A stretch of 64,000 nt of DNA from Zhihengliuella alba (GCF_039538765.1 NZ_BAABCJ010000005.1:62001-126000); one strand, 5' to 3'; counted from the stretch's first letter, positions 34,674 to 45,291 are shown. Made by a program: numbers and translations. Notes: a model not told the origin generated them from the sequence alone.

Positions 34674-36142
34674 ATCAGGCCATCCGGAACACGTGGATCG
34701 CGATCATGGTCCTCTTCCTCGCGATCATGGGGTCCCTGACCTATGTCCAGTTCTTCGCCGCCGACGAGCTCAACGCGAATCCGCTCAATCGCCGGCAGCT
34801 CTACCAGGACTTCGACATGGCGCGCGGCGCCATCCTCGTCGACGGGAGCCCGATCGCCGAGTCCGTCCGCACGGACCAGGGGCAGTTCGAGTACCAGCGC
34901 GTCTACCACGACGCGCAGCTCTACTCGCACCTCACGGGCTTCTACTCGCTCGCCGCCGGCTCCACCCACCTGGAGTCCGTCATGGACGAGTACCTCGCCG
35001 GGCGCAGCGACGAGCAGGCCTTCGACCGCCTACTGAACCTCTTCACGGGTTCGTCCACCGAGGGCGCCTCCGTGGAGCTCACGATCGACGGCCAGCTCCA
35101 GCAGGAGGTCTACGACATCCTGCCGGACGACGTCCCCATCACTGCGGTCGTCACCGAGGTCGAGACCGGGAACATCAAGGCCATGGTCTCCAAACCGTCC
35201 TACGACACCAATCTGCTTACCGTGCCGAGCACGGGGCAGGCGCAGGAGAACCTGCAGGCCATCGAGGAGCGTCCCGGGTTCAGCCCGTACCGCAACCCGG
35301 CGATCGCGGACGTGTACGCGCCCGGATCCACGTTCAAGGTTCTCGATCTGGTGGCCGCGTCGGAATCCGGCGAGTACGACGTCGACTCGACGGTCCCGAA
35401 CCCGCCGTCCCTCGAGTTCCCCGGGACGGACTACACGATCAACAACTTCGATCGGGGCATCTGCGCCCGGCAGCCGGACGAGGCACCGCTCCGTTTCGTC
35501 GTTGCCCAGAGCTGCAACACCCCGTTCGCGCAGATGGCCGAGGCCGTGGGCGAGGACGCGCTCCGGGACGTCGCCGAGCGGTTCGGCTTCGGCCAGCCGC
35601 TGAACATCCCCCAGCGCGTAGAGCCCTCCGTGTTCCCGCAGGAACTGAGCACCACCGAACTGGCGCAGGCCTCCATCGGCCAGTTCGACGTGCGGACCAC
35701 CGCGCTGCAGATGAACATGGTGGCCATGGGGATCGCGAACGACGGCGTCATCATGAAACCCAACCTGATCGAGCAGATCATCGCACCGGACCTGAAAGTG
35801 ATCGAGGATCCGCAGCCGGAGGAGTTCAGCACGGCGACCACCAAGGAGGTGGCGGACCAGGTCACCGAGCTCATGCGGGAGCCCCTCGACGGGGGAACTG
35901 CGGCAGCTGCCCAGGTCCGGGGTCTGGACATCGCCGCGAAGACCGGTACGGCACAGACGGGTCGGACCGATGAGAACGGCAACCCCACGCACACCGTGAA
36001 CTCGTGGATCACCGGGTTCGCCCCGGCCGACGACCCCCAGTACGCCGTGACCATCATGGTCCCGAACATTGACTATGAGACCGGCCATTCGTTGACCAGT
36101 CCCAACATGAAGAAGATCCTAGAGGCGGTGTTCAACAAGTGA
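34670..36142 (+). CDS. pbpA: Class B penicillin-binding protein PbpA
   Basis: A 490-residue peptidoglycan transpeptidase. An N-terminal membrane anchor (WIAIMVLFLAIMGSLTYVQFF, 9-29) leads to a dimerisation region and the transpeptidase domain with STFK (Ser220 nucleophile), SCN (281-283) and KTGTAQTG (KTG 424-426). Works with RodA in wall synthesis. Four-base overlaps with rodA upstream and pknA downstream. Confidence 0.95.
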   Translation: MNQAIRNTWIAIMVLFLAIMGSLTYVQFFAADELNANPLNRRQLYQDFDMARGAILVDGSPIAESVRTDQGQFEYQRVYHDAQLYSHLTGFYSLAAGSTHLESVMDEYLAGRSDEQAFDRLLNLFTGSSTEGASVELTIDGQLQQEVYDILPDDVPITAVVTEVETGNIKAMVSKPSYDTNLLTVPSTGQAQENLQAIEERPGFSPYRNPAIADVYAPGSTFKVLDLVAASESGEYDVDSTVPNPPSLEFPGTDYTINNFDRGICARQPDEAPLRFVVAQSCNTPFAQMAEAVGEDALRDVAERFGFGQPLNIPQRVEPSVFPQELSTTELAQASIGQFDVRTTALQMNMVAMGIANDGVIMKPNLIEQIIAPDLKVIEDPQPEEFSTATTKEVADQVTELMREPLDGGTAAAAQVRGLDIAAKTGTAQTGRTDENGNPTHTVNSWITGFAPADDPQYAVTIMVPNIDYETGHSLTSPNMKKILEAVFNK

Positions 36143-37980
36143 GGCCTACATCGGGTATCACCCTTGGCGGTCGGTTCAAGCTGACGGACAGGATCGCCAT
36201 CGGCGGGATGGGCGAGGTCTGGAAGGCGCAGGACCAGGTCCTGGGCCGGATCGTCGCCATCAAGATCCTCAAGGAGGAGTACACCGGCGACCCCGGGTTC
36301 CTCCGTCGTTTCCGCGCCGAGGCACGGCACACCGCGCTCCTGAACCACAACGGCATCGCCTCGGTCTTCGACTACGGCGAGGAGGAGGGCTCCGCCTACC
36401 TCGTCATGGAGCTGGTGCCCGGCAAACCGCTCTCCGCCATCATCGAGCGCGAGCGCGTCCTGTCCACGGACCGCACGCTCTCGATCGTCGCCCAGACCGC
36501 CCGCGCCCTCGCCGCCGCCCATGAGCTCGGACTGGTCCACCGCGACGTCAAGCCCGGCAACCTGCTGATCCTGCCGGACGGGCGCGTGAAGATCACCGAC
36601 TTCGGCATCGCGCGCCTGGCCGATCAGGTCCCCCTCACGGCCACGGGGCAGGTCATGGGCACGGCCCAGTACCTCTCGCCCGAGCAGGCGACCGGACAGC
36701 AGGCCACGGGCTCCAGCGACATCTACTCGCTCGGCGTCATCGGCTACGAGTGCGTCGCCGGCCGCCGCCCGTTCTCCGGCGAATCGCAGATCGCGATCGC
36801 CCTCGCCCAGGTCAACGACACTCCCCCGCCGCTGCCGGACAACGTTGACCCGCACATCCGCGCACTGCTGATGTCGATGCTCGCCAAGGACCCGGCGGAC
36901 CGCCCGGCCAACGCGAACAAGCTGGCCGAGGCCGCCGACGCCCTGCGCGCCGGCAACAAGAGCGCCGCGGTCGCCGCCGTGCCGGGAATGCTCAACTTCG
37001 TCACTGACACCGCCGCCACCCAGGCCATCGGCACGGACGAGGCGCCCACCCAGGCCCAGACCCGCCTGGTCCCCGGCCAGGCCGAGCCGTCGACCTCCGA
37101 GCTGCCCGCCGTCGGTGCCGGCGCCGCAGCCGGTGCCGCAGGTGCCGCCGCGGCCGGCAGCGACTTCGACTCGATCGTCGGCGCCAGCCGCGACTGGGAG
37201 GACACGGAGCACGACGACGCCGACCAGGACCGGCAGCTCGCCCGCGAGCGGCGCAGCCCCTGGACGTGGCCGCTCGTGGCCCTGCTCGCCCTGGTGGTCT
37301 TCGCCCTGCTCGGCGCCTGGCTCGTCCCCCTGCTGACCGGATCCGACGACGACCCCGAGCCGTCGCCGTCGCCGTCCGTCTCCGCGTCGGCGAGCGAGTC
37401 GGCGAGCGAGTCGCCGTCGGAGTCGCCCTCGGAGAGCGAATCCGCCCCCGAGACGACGTCGGCGCCGGCCAGCGAGACCGAGGACGAGCCGGAGACCGTG
37501 ACGGTGCGGGCCAACAACTACATCGGCCAGCCGCTGGAGGCCGTCCGCCAGGACCTGATCAACCGCGGCCTCCGGGTCGACACGGAGGGCCGGGAGAGCG
37601 ACCAGGCCGAGAACACCGTCCTCGACGTCACGCCCACCGGCGAGATCCCGGTCGGCGACACCGTGACCCTGGTCTACTCGGTGGCACCGGAACAGGTGAC
37701 CGTGCCCTCGAACCTCGTCGGCAAGAGCGAGGACGCCGTTCGCAGCGCCCTGCAGGAGGCTGGCCTGCGACCGGTCCGCGCCGAGCGGCAGACCAGCGAC
37801 GAGCCGGCCGGCACCGTCCTCGGCGTCAGCCCGTCCGGCGGGACCGACGTCGAGCCCGGTTCGGACGTCAGCTACGTCGTCTCGAGCGGCCCGGAGCCGA
37901 CCCCCTCCCCCACGCCCAGCGAGCCGGCCGGACCCAGCGAGCCTGCCGATCCCTCCGCCACGACTTCTCCCAGCAGCTAG
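36139..37980 (+). CDS. pknA: Ser/Thr protein kinase PknA-type, with PASTA repeats
   Basis: A 613-residue receptor kinase. The kinase domain covers about 10-270, with Lys42 (VAIKIL), HRDVKPGN (His134-Arg-Asp) and DFG (154-156). An Ala/Thr-rich juxtamembrane region (phosphorylation sites likely) leads to a helix (about 374-398), a Ser/Glu/Pro repeat and two extracellular PASTA-like domains (VRANNYIGQPLEAVRQ..., VPSNLVGKSEDAVRSALQEAGL...). Mycobacterial PknA lacks PASTA, so this version may itself sense wall fragments. GTG start inside the pbpA stop; directly abuts pknB. Confidence 0.93.
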   Translation: MRPTSGITLGGRFKLTDRIAIGGMGEVWKAQDQVLGRIVAIKILKEEYTGDPGFLRRFRAEARHTALLNHNGIASVFDYGEEEGSAYLVMELVPGKPLSAIIERERVLSTDRTLSIVAQTARALAAAHELGLVHRDVKPGNLLILPDGRVKITDFGIARLADQVPLTATGQVMGTAQYLSPEQATGQQATGSSDIYSLGVIGYECVAGRRPFSGESQIAIALAQVNDTPPPLPDNVDPHIRALLMSMLAKDPADRPANANKLAEAADALRAGNKSAAVAAVPGMLNFVTDTAATQAIGTDEAPTQAQTRLVPGQAEPSTSELPAVGAGAAAGAAGAAAAGSDFDSIVGASRDWEDTEHDDADQDRQLARERRSPWTWPLVALLALVVFALLGAWLVPLLTGSDDDPEPSPSPSVSASASESASESPSESPSESESAPETTSAPASETEDEPETVTVRANNYIGQPLEAVRQDLINRGLRVDTEGRESDQAENTVLDVTPTGEIPVGDTVTLVYSVAPEQVTVPSNLVGKSEDAVRSALQEAGLRPVRAERQTSDEPAGTVLGVSPSGGTDVEPGSDVSYVVSSGPEPTPSPTPSEPAGPSEPADPSATTSPSS

Positions 37981-39969
<1,989 letters not shown>

Positions 39970-39975
39970 GCCCCG

Positions 39976-40008
39976 GCCGCCGCCCTCGGATCCCGAGGAG
40001 CGGGCGGC
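39976..40008. terminator. Hairpin between convergent pknB and trpG
   Basis: CCTCGG/CCGAGG closing an ATC loop, extended by imperfect G+C pairing. It can serve both strands. Confidence 0.5.
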
Positions 40009-40012
40009 TGCG

Positions 40013-40666
40013 CTACTTGATGAGCGGGCTGAGCGTGGCGGCGCGTCCGGCGGCGCCCTGGAGGCCGAGGCTCTCCAGCCAGTTGCCGAGCATCTGGTAG
40101 CCGCCCTGGGTCAGCACGGACTCGGGGTGGAACTGGACGCCCCACAGCGGTGCGGTCCGGTGGCACAGCCCCATGACCACGCCGCCCGGCGCGTTCTCGG
40201 AGGCCGTCGTCCACGCGGTGATCTCCAGCTCCTCGCTGATGGTGTCGCGGACGGCCGCGAGCGAGTGGTAGCGCGTGGCCGTGAACGGGCTCGGCAGGCC
40301 GGCGAACGGCCCCGTGCCGTCGTGCTCCACGAGCGAGGTCTTGCCGTGCATGAGCTCCTCCGCGTGCGTGACCACGCCGCCGTACGCCTCCGCGAGCGCC
40401 TGGTGCCCCAGGCACACGCCGAGCATCGGCTTGGCGGCCTCTCCGCACCAGCGGACCATCTCGATGCACACGCCGGCCTCGGCGGGGTTGCCCGGGCCCG
40501 GGGAGATGAGGACGCCGTCGCGTCCGGCGGCGAGCTCGATCGCCTCCTCGAGGGTGACGTCGTCGTTGCGGACCACCGTGGTCTCGGCGCCCAGCTCCTG
40601 GAGGTAGCCGACCAGGGTGTAGACGAAAGAGTCGTAGTTGTCGATGACCAGAATGCGTGCGGTCAC
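40013..40666 (-). CDS. trpG: Anthranilate/aminodeoxychorismate synthase component II
   Basis: A 217-residue glutamine amidotransferase supplying ammonia to chorismate-using synthases. VIDNYDSFVYTLVGYL at the N-terminus, the nucleophile Cys85 in GVCLGHQAL, and His180/Glu182 in GVQFHPESV form the class I triad. No trpE or pabB is adjacent, so whether it serves tryptophan or folate (pabA) is unclear; its place beside pknB is conserved in mycobacteria. The GTG overlaps the stop of the upstream small membrane protein (GTGA), which probably supplies translational coupling because no Shine-Dalgarno is visible. Confidence 0.92.
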   Translation of the reverse strand: MTARILVIDNYDSFVYTLVGYLQELGAETTVVRNDDVTLEEAIELAAGRDGVLISPGPGNPAEAGVCIEMVRWCGEAAKPMLGVCLGHQALAEAYGGVVTHAEELMHGKTSLVEHDGTGPFAGLPSPFTATRYHSLAAVRDTISEELEITAWTTASENAPGGVVMGLCHRTAPLWGVQFHPESVLTQGGYQMLGNWLESLGLQGAAGRAATLSPLIK

Positions 40667-40833
40667 AGGAGGGCCCAGCCAATCGTCGAATCGGTCCACA
40701 GGCTCACACGGCCGCTGACCCAGGGAAACACGTACACGAACAGGACCAGTATGACGCCCGCGATGAGGACGAGGCCAATGAGAAGTCGGAGCCAGAAGGG
40801 CCCGGGGAGGCTCCGGAAGAACCAGGCGTACAC
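40663..40833 (-). CDS. Small single-pass membrane protein (56 residues)
   Basis: A short gene easily missed. GTG at 40833 has AGGAG five bases upstream, and the TGA overlaps the trpG GTG. The protein starts VYAWFFRSLPGPFWLRLL and has one strong helix, LIGLVLIAGVILVLFVYVF (about 18-36), then WVSGRVSLWTDSTIGWALL. Codon use is as G+C-biased as in its neighbours. Position between a class E sortase and trpG suggests a conserved accessory, but I do not recognise a family. Confidence 0.75.
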   Translation of the reverse strand: MYAWFFRSLPGPFWLRLLIGLVLIAGVILVLFVYVFPWVSGRVSLWTDSTIGWALL

Positions 40834-40890
40834 AGCGTCTCCTCGTGGTGGGTTCGGTCTCGTTGTCGGGCGGTCGCGGACTCGGGTGCG

Positions 40891-41688
40891 TCAGCCCGTC
40901 GGGCCGGAGGCCCGCGCGGTCGTCGTGCGGTAGGCGTCGCGGATCTGGTCCTGGGGGCCGGCCTCCGCGGGCCGGAACGACTCCAGCTCGGCGTAGGCGA
41001 TGATCCGCTGGGCCGTGCTGAAGATCGGGTGGCAGCTGGTCAGGGTGAGGATGCTCTGCTGCGGCTCGGCCTCCGGCCGGTGGGGCACGGGGAGCAGGAC
41101 GTCCGTGGCGCCCGGGCTGACGATCTCTGTGTCGGAGTACTCGTACTGGTAGAAGCCCTCCCGGGTCTGGACGTAGAGCCGGTCGCCGTCCGTCAGCCGA
41201 TCGATCTCGTAGAAGACCTGCCCGTGCGTCTGGCGGTGCCCGGCCAGCGCGAAGTTCCCCGCCTCGCCGGGCAGCTGCGTCTGCGGGTAGTGGCCGATGC
41301 CCACGGTGTTCAGGACGTCGAGTCCGACGCCGTGGCTCACCGGCCGCACGTAGTCCGCGTCGAAGCGCGGGATGTAGAGCAGCCCGAACGTGCCGTCTCC
41401 GCCCGCCGCGGCCGGCGGAGCGCCGAACTCGGCCCGGTCCGCCGCGGCCTGCTCCTCCGGCGAGAGCAGCACCTCCCCCGGCTCGGGCAGCGGCACAGCG
41501 GGCCCGAAGTCCTCGAGCAGGCGGCTCGTGGCCTGCCCCTGCTCCTCGGCCGCCTGCACATTGGTCCACCAGAGCTCCCACACCACGTAGAGCATCAGCA
41601 CGGCGCCCACGGTGATGAGGAGCTCGCCGAGGACTCCGGCCACGCGGGCACCCGCCGACGGACTCCGGCGTCGGACTCGATCCGGCAT
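40891..41688 (-). CDS. Class E sortase
   Basis: A 265-residue membrane-anchored transpeptidase that attaches surface proteins to peptidoglycan. One N-terminal helix (about 19-40, LGELLITVGAVLMLYVVWEL) is followed by a spacer and the sortase barrel with His151 (LAGHRQTHG), Cys219 (LTLTSCHPIFSTAQR) and Arg228. The LTxTxCxP-ysxxxR form is typical of class E, which prefers LAxTG substrates. ACAGGAG precedes the ATG. No LAxTG protein is in the window. Confidence 0.92.
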   Translation of the reverse strand: MPDRVRRRSPSAGARVAGVLGELLITVGAVLMLYVVWELWWTNVQAAEEQGQATSRLLEDFGPAVPLPEPGEVLLSPEEQAAADRAEFGAPPAAAGGDGTFGLLYIPRFDADYVRPVSHGVGLDVLNTVGIGHYPQTQLPGEAGNFALAGHRQTHGQVFYEIDRLTDGDRLYVQTREGFYQYEYSDTEIVSPGATDVLLPVPHRPEAEPQQSILTLTSCHPIFSTAQRIIAYAELESFRPAEAGPQDQIRDAYRTTTARASGPTG

Positions 41689-41781
41689 GCATGCTCCTGT
41701 CGGGGCCCGGCCCGGGCGGGACCGGTTAGCTAGTATGGTGTAGCCAGATTACCGTTCCGCCACGACCCGCAGGAGTCCGCC

Positions 41782-42033
41782 GTGCCCGAGTCCAAGACGC
41801 GCCGGAAGGCCCGCCGCCAGGCCGACCCGGCGGCCGAGACGGAGCGCATGCCGCTGCCCCTCTGGTACAAGATCATCATGTTCGGCTCGATGATCCTGGG
41901 CCTGCTGTGGATCATCGTCTACTACGTGACGCAGAGCCTGTTCCCCATCATGTCGATCGGCGGCTGGAACATCGTCGTCGGCTTCGGCATCGCCATGGTC
42001 GGGTTCTTCATGACCACGCGCTGGCATGCCTGA
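41782..42033 (+). CDS. crgA: Cell division protein CrgA
   Basis: An 83-residue septation protein with two membrane helices (WYKIIMFGSMILGLLWIIVYYV and GGWNIVVGFGIAMVGFFMTTRW) after a basic N-terminus MPESKTRRKARR. This is the usual CrgA layout; in actinobacteria it helps recruit FtsI and other divisome parts. GTG start with GGAG. -10 candidate TAGTAT at 41731-41736. The 3' end overlaps the next gene by 8 bp. Confidence 0.95.
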   Translation: MPESKTRRKARRQADPAAETERMPLPLWYKIIMFGSMILGLLWIIVYYVTQSLFPIMSIGGWNIVVGFGIAMVGFFMTTRWHA

Positions 42034-42574
42034 CCCCGCCCCCTCCCCCGACCGCACCGCGGACCGCCGGCCCTCCGCGACACCGCAGGCGGCCGGGACC
42101 CTGCCGTCCCCGCGCCGGCTCTACGGCACCGTCGCACTGGTCGAGGTGATCACCTGGGCGCTCCTGCTCATCGGCATGGCGTTCAAGTACACCGGCGTGA
42201 CCGATGTGCTGGTCTCCGTCTTCGGGATGCTGCATGGCATCGCCACGGTCGCCTACGTGCTCACGAGCGTCTTCGTGTGGGTGAACGAGCGCTGGAGCCC
42301 CGGCGTCGGCCTGGTGGCCCTCGTGGCCGCCGTGATTCCGTTCGCGACCCTGCCCTTCGAGCGGTGGACGCTGCGCAGCGGGCGCCTCTCGACGGTGTGG
42401 CGGCTGGCCCCGGCCTCGGCCACCGGCGCGGCCGAGTCCCCGCGCGGCCCCGTCGAGCGACTTCAGGCCTGGTGCCTGGCCCGCCCGCTCACCGCGCTCG
42501 TCCTCGGCGTCCTCCTGGTGGCCACCATCACGGCAGCCCTCCTGGTGATCGGTCCGCCGATCCCTTCCGACTAG
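42026..42574 (+). CDS. DUF3817 membrane protein
   Basis: A 182-residue protein. After a 30-residue Pro-rich N-terminus come the DUF3817 elements LYGTVALVEVITWALLLIGMAFKY and VFGMLHGIATVAYVLTSVFVWVNERW, with helices at VGLVALVAAVIPFATLPF and ALVLGVLLVATITAALLVIG. Four helices in all. Cotranslated with crgA (8-bp overlap), so a link to division or envelope is possible but not shown. Confidence 0.85.
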   Translation: MPDPAPSPDRTADRRPSATPQAAGTLPSPRRLYGTVALVEVITWALLLIGMAFKYTGVTDVLVSVFGMLHGIATVAYVLTSVFVWVNERWSPGVGLVALVAAVIPFATLPFERWTLRSGRLSTVWRLAPASATGAAESPRGPVERLQAWCLARPLTALVLGVLLVATITAALLVIGPPIPSD

Positions 42575-42579
42575 TGTCT

Positions 42580-42624
42580 ATGCCCTGCGCGGCATCCACT
42601 ACTGGAGGATGCCGCGCAGAGCAT
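42580..42624. terminator. Bidirectional terminator between DUF3817 and GNAT genes
   Basis: 13-bp perfect arms (42585-42597 / 42607-42619), extended by ATGC/GCAT past one mismatch. Confidence 0.75.
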
Positions 42625-42644
42625 GGACCGGTGTGGTCTCCGGT

Positions 42645-43703
42645 TCAGGCCGGCTCGACGACCCTGCTGTACTCCACGCTGCGCCGGATGGGGCGGAAGC
42701 CGATGCGCTCGTACAGGCCGACGGCTCCGGTGGGACTGTCCGAGTCCACGCCCAGTTCGATCCGCTCGTAGCCGGCCGCCTTCGCCTGGCGGACGACGTC
42801 GGTGAGCAGCGTCGAGGCCAGCCCCCTCCCCCGAGCGCGTCGCCGAGTCCCGACGAGCGCCACGTAGATCTCCCCGGCCTCCCACTCCTCGCTGAGGACG
42901 TAGGCGTCCACGGGATCCCCTGCCTCCTCCGGGTCCAGGGCGAGCCGGCTGAACTCGGGCCGGAACGCGCTGCCGGCGACGAAGTGCTGCCACTTCTCCA
43001 GGCTGCCCGGTGTGAAGTTCCAGTGATCCCGGAAGGCGTCGAGATGCGCACGGTGCACCTGGGGGCTCAGCACGGGGTCGATGCGCACGGGGTCGGCGAT
43101 CGCGGCAGGCGACTCGGGCGGCGTCCACGCCCCCAACTCGATCCGCATGTCCATGAAGTAGCGGGCCGCCGCATAGCCGTGCTCGCCGGCCAGCTCCTGG
43201 AATCCGGTGTTCGTGAGCGTGTTCCAGAGGTCGATCTGGACCGGTAGCCCCGGGTGCCGCTCCGCGGCGAGCCGGCGGACGCGCTGCTCCCCCGCGGCGA
43301 GGATCGCGCGGCCGAGCCCGCGGCCGCGGTAGTCCGGGTGCACTCCCCCGTCGAGATGGGCCTTGGCGACCCCGTCCTTGGCCACCTCGCGCACGCTGAC
43401 GGTGGAGTAGGCGATCATGGCGCCGCCCTCCCACCAGGCGAGGGTGTCCAGCTCCGGATCCCTTCCCGGGATGGTCAGCACCTCGCCCATCTGCACGGCA
43501 TTGGCCACCTCGCCGCTGTCGTCGTACGCGCCGACGAGGTTGTGCAGCACGGCCCACGCCTCGAGGTCATCGGTGGTGATCGGCCGAGGGGCCCCCGCGG
43601 GCTCGGCGGTCGTCGTCGCGCGCGCTTCGTCCCCGGCGGGGCCGGCGCCCTCGACGGGTGGAGATTCGACGGTCCGTGGCCCGTCCGGGCGAGGTGCGGT
43701 CAT
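42645..43703 (-). CDS. Tandem-GNAT acetyltransferase
   Basis: A 352-residue protein with two GNAT domains, each with an acetyl-CoA loop: GGVHPDYRGRGLGRAILAAGE (about 143-163) and GTRRRARGRGLASTLLTDVVR (about 284-304). The N-terminal 40 residues are Pro/Ala-rich linker. This two-domain form resembles mycothiol synthase (MshD), which acetylates Cys-GlcN-Ins, but also other double GNATs. The distinguishing residues cannot be checked by eye, so MshD is not called. AGGAAG precedes the ATG. Confidence 0.82.
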   Translation of the reverse strand: MTAPRPDGPRTVESPPVEGAGPAGDEARATTTAEPAGAPRPITTDDLEAWAVLHNLVGAYDDSGEVANAVQMGEVLTIPGRDPELDTLAWWEGGAMIAYSTVSVREVAKDGVAKAHLDGGVHPDYRGRGLGRAILAAGEQRVRRLAAERHPGLPVQIDLWNTLTNTGFQELAGEHGYAAARYFMDMRIELGAWTPPESPAAIADPVRIDPVLSPQVHRAHLDAFRDHWNFTPGSLEKWQHFVAGSAFRPEFSRLALDPEEAGDPVDAYVLSEEWEAGEIYVALVGTRRRARGRGLASTLLTDVVRQAKAAGYERIELGVDSDSPTGAVGLYERIGFRPIRRSVEYSRVVEPA

Positions 43704-43840
43704 GACTCTGCTTCCTGCTGATCCGGAGCGTTGCGCCCGCCCGGAGAGTGATTGATGTTTCTCAACCGCTAGCCTACGCCGTCGGCTCCACCTGCGGAAG
43801 TCCCTCGGGCAACGACCTGAGGCTTCCTGAGCCCACAGTT

Positions 43841-44305
43841 GTGCACTCGAGTTTTCCACAGGTGGGGATAGAACTGTGGGAAAGTGTGTTCGATTCGCCG
43901 TGAGGACGGCCCTGAGGACGCCTTCTGATCACCGAATCACAGGCCTGTAACTTATTAACACTGTGGACAAGCCCTGTGGATACGGGCCGAGGACGCAGCG
44001 CCGCGTGCCCTGGCCTCGCCCGGACGAGGCGTCCCGAACCGCCGGAGCCGCCCGGCCGCGCCATATCAGCGCCTCTCCCCACCCGCGACTGCTGCCAGAG
44101 GCTCACGGTGGCGCTGACAGCTTCACAGGTGTGCACCACAGTTATCCACAGGTGGGGATAGATATGTGAATAATGACGCACTGCGGTGCCCTCGAGTCCT
44201 GAGAGGCCCGGGATGCCGGGCCTTCAGCCGAGAACAAGTGTGAAGTGCCGGGACCGAATGACACGCCTGTAAGTTATCGACACTGTGGAAAACAGCTGTG
44301 GACAA
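43841..44305. other. Duplicated cluster of DnaA boxes in a 637-bp gene-free gap
   Basis: The gap 43704-44340 holds no gene. It carries two copies of a two-part module. Part 1 (43841-43883 and 44131-44173) shares the identical 18-mer TCCACAGGTGGGGATAGA and contains boxes TTTTCCACA (43852) and TTATCCACA (44142). Part 2 (43934-43983 and 44256-44305) contains TTATTAACA or TTATCGACA followed by minus-strand boxes: TGTGGACAA at 43962 and TGTGGATAC at 43975, then TGTGGAAAA at 44284 and TGTGGACAA at 44297. Box density rivals the real oriC. Probable DnaA-binding regulatory locus (datA/DARS/DBC-like) or secondary origin element; inference. Confidence 0.75.
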
Positions 44306-44340
44306 GAAGGGCACCCCACGCCGTGGCGTGGATGCGGCGC

Positions 44341-45291
44341 TCAGACCGCGTAGATCCGTTCCGGAACGGTGCCCGCACCCCAGAGGGTCAAGGCCGCGAG
44401 GATCAACGCCACGAGGACGAGCCCGGCGAGCTGAACGGCGTAGCGGCGCCGATGGCGCGCAGCGGCCGCCTCGACGGGGGAGAGGCCCGCCGGTGACATG
44501 GCCCGACGCCGCACGGAGAAGGTGAGCACGGACGCCACCGCCGCGCCCGTGAGGAGGCCGCCCAGGTGCGCCTGCCAGGACACGTTGAAGCCGGGGATGA
44601 ACCCGATGACCAGGTTGATCCCGACGATGATCAGGATGGGCATGAAGTTGCCGCCGCGGGCGCGTGTGATGACGAGCAGGGCGCCGAACAACCCGAACAC
44701 CGCACCGGATGCTCCGACGACGCCCTGGAGGGGATGATCGAGCAACAGCACGGCGACGGAGCCGCCGAGGCCGGAGAGCAGGTAGAGCGCGGCGAAGCGC
44801 AGACGGCCCAGCATGGGCTCGAGCACGCGGCCGATGATCCACAGCGCGTACATGTTGAACGCGATGTGCATCAGGAACCCCTGGGAGTGGAGGAACGTCG
44901 ACGTGATCATGCGCCACGGCTCGTTCAGGACGTAGACGCCCGCCCAGAGCAGACGGTCCGCGAGCGTGGGCACGGCCCACTGGGCGAGGAACGTGAGCAC
45001 GCAGAGGGCGATCACGGTGTACGTGACCAGCGGCCGGCCATCATTCGGGCGCGCGCCGAACGCGGTCCTGGCCACGGGGGCCGTGCGGTTGGACTCCCGG
45101 ATGCAGTCGACGCACTGCACACCCACCGGCGCGGGCCGCTGGCACTCCGCGCAGGCGGGACGCCCGCAGCGCTGGCAGCGGACGTAGCTCGGACGATCCG
45201 GGTGCCGGGGGCAGACGGGAGCCCCCGATCCCTGGCGGTCGGCCGGTCCTGCGGGGTCTCGGGGCGGGTCGTTCGGCAGTCCGTAGGACAT
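44341..45291 (-). CDS. Rhomboid-family intramembrane serine protease with B-box-like zinc finger
   Basis: A 316-residue protein. The N-terminus has a zinc-binding pattern VCPRHPDRPSYVRCQRCGRPACAEC (Cys/His pairs, about 27-63). It is followed by six or seven helices with HLH-type elements (MHIAFNMYALWIIG), the catalytic Ser195 in GVVGASGAVFGLFG and His242 in WQAHLGGLLTG. Cleaves membrane substrates; targets unknown. ATG at 45291 chosen (MSYGLP); a GTG three codons upstream is possible. Same strand as the cyclophilin but separated by a terminator. Confidence 0.9.
   Translation of the reverse strand: MSYGLPNDPPRDPAGPADRQGSGAPVCPRHPDRPSYVRCQRCGRPACAECQRPAPVGVQCVDCIRESNRTAPVARTAFGARPNDGRPLVTYTVIALCVLTFLAQWAVPTLADRLLWAGVYVLNEPWRMITSTFLHSQGFLMHIAFNMYALWIIGRVLEPMLGRLRFAALYLLSGLGGSVAVLLLDHPLQGVVGASGAVFGLFGALLVITRARGGNFMPILIIVGINLVIGFIPGFNVSWQAHLGGLLTGAAVASVLTFSVRRRAMSPAGLSPVEAAAARHRRRYAVQLAGLVLVALILAALTLWGAGTVPERIYAV

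Noticed and set aside
43841..44305. The real oriC at this position
   Set aside because: The dnaA-dnaN gap at 57415-57822 has the boxes, the A+T-rich element and the conserved gene order. The distant cluster lacks a long A+T-rich unwinding stretch.
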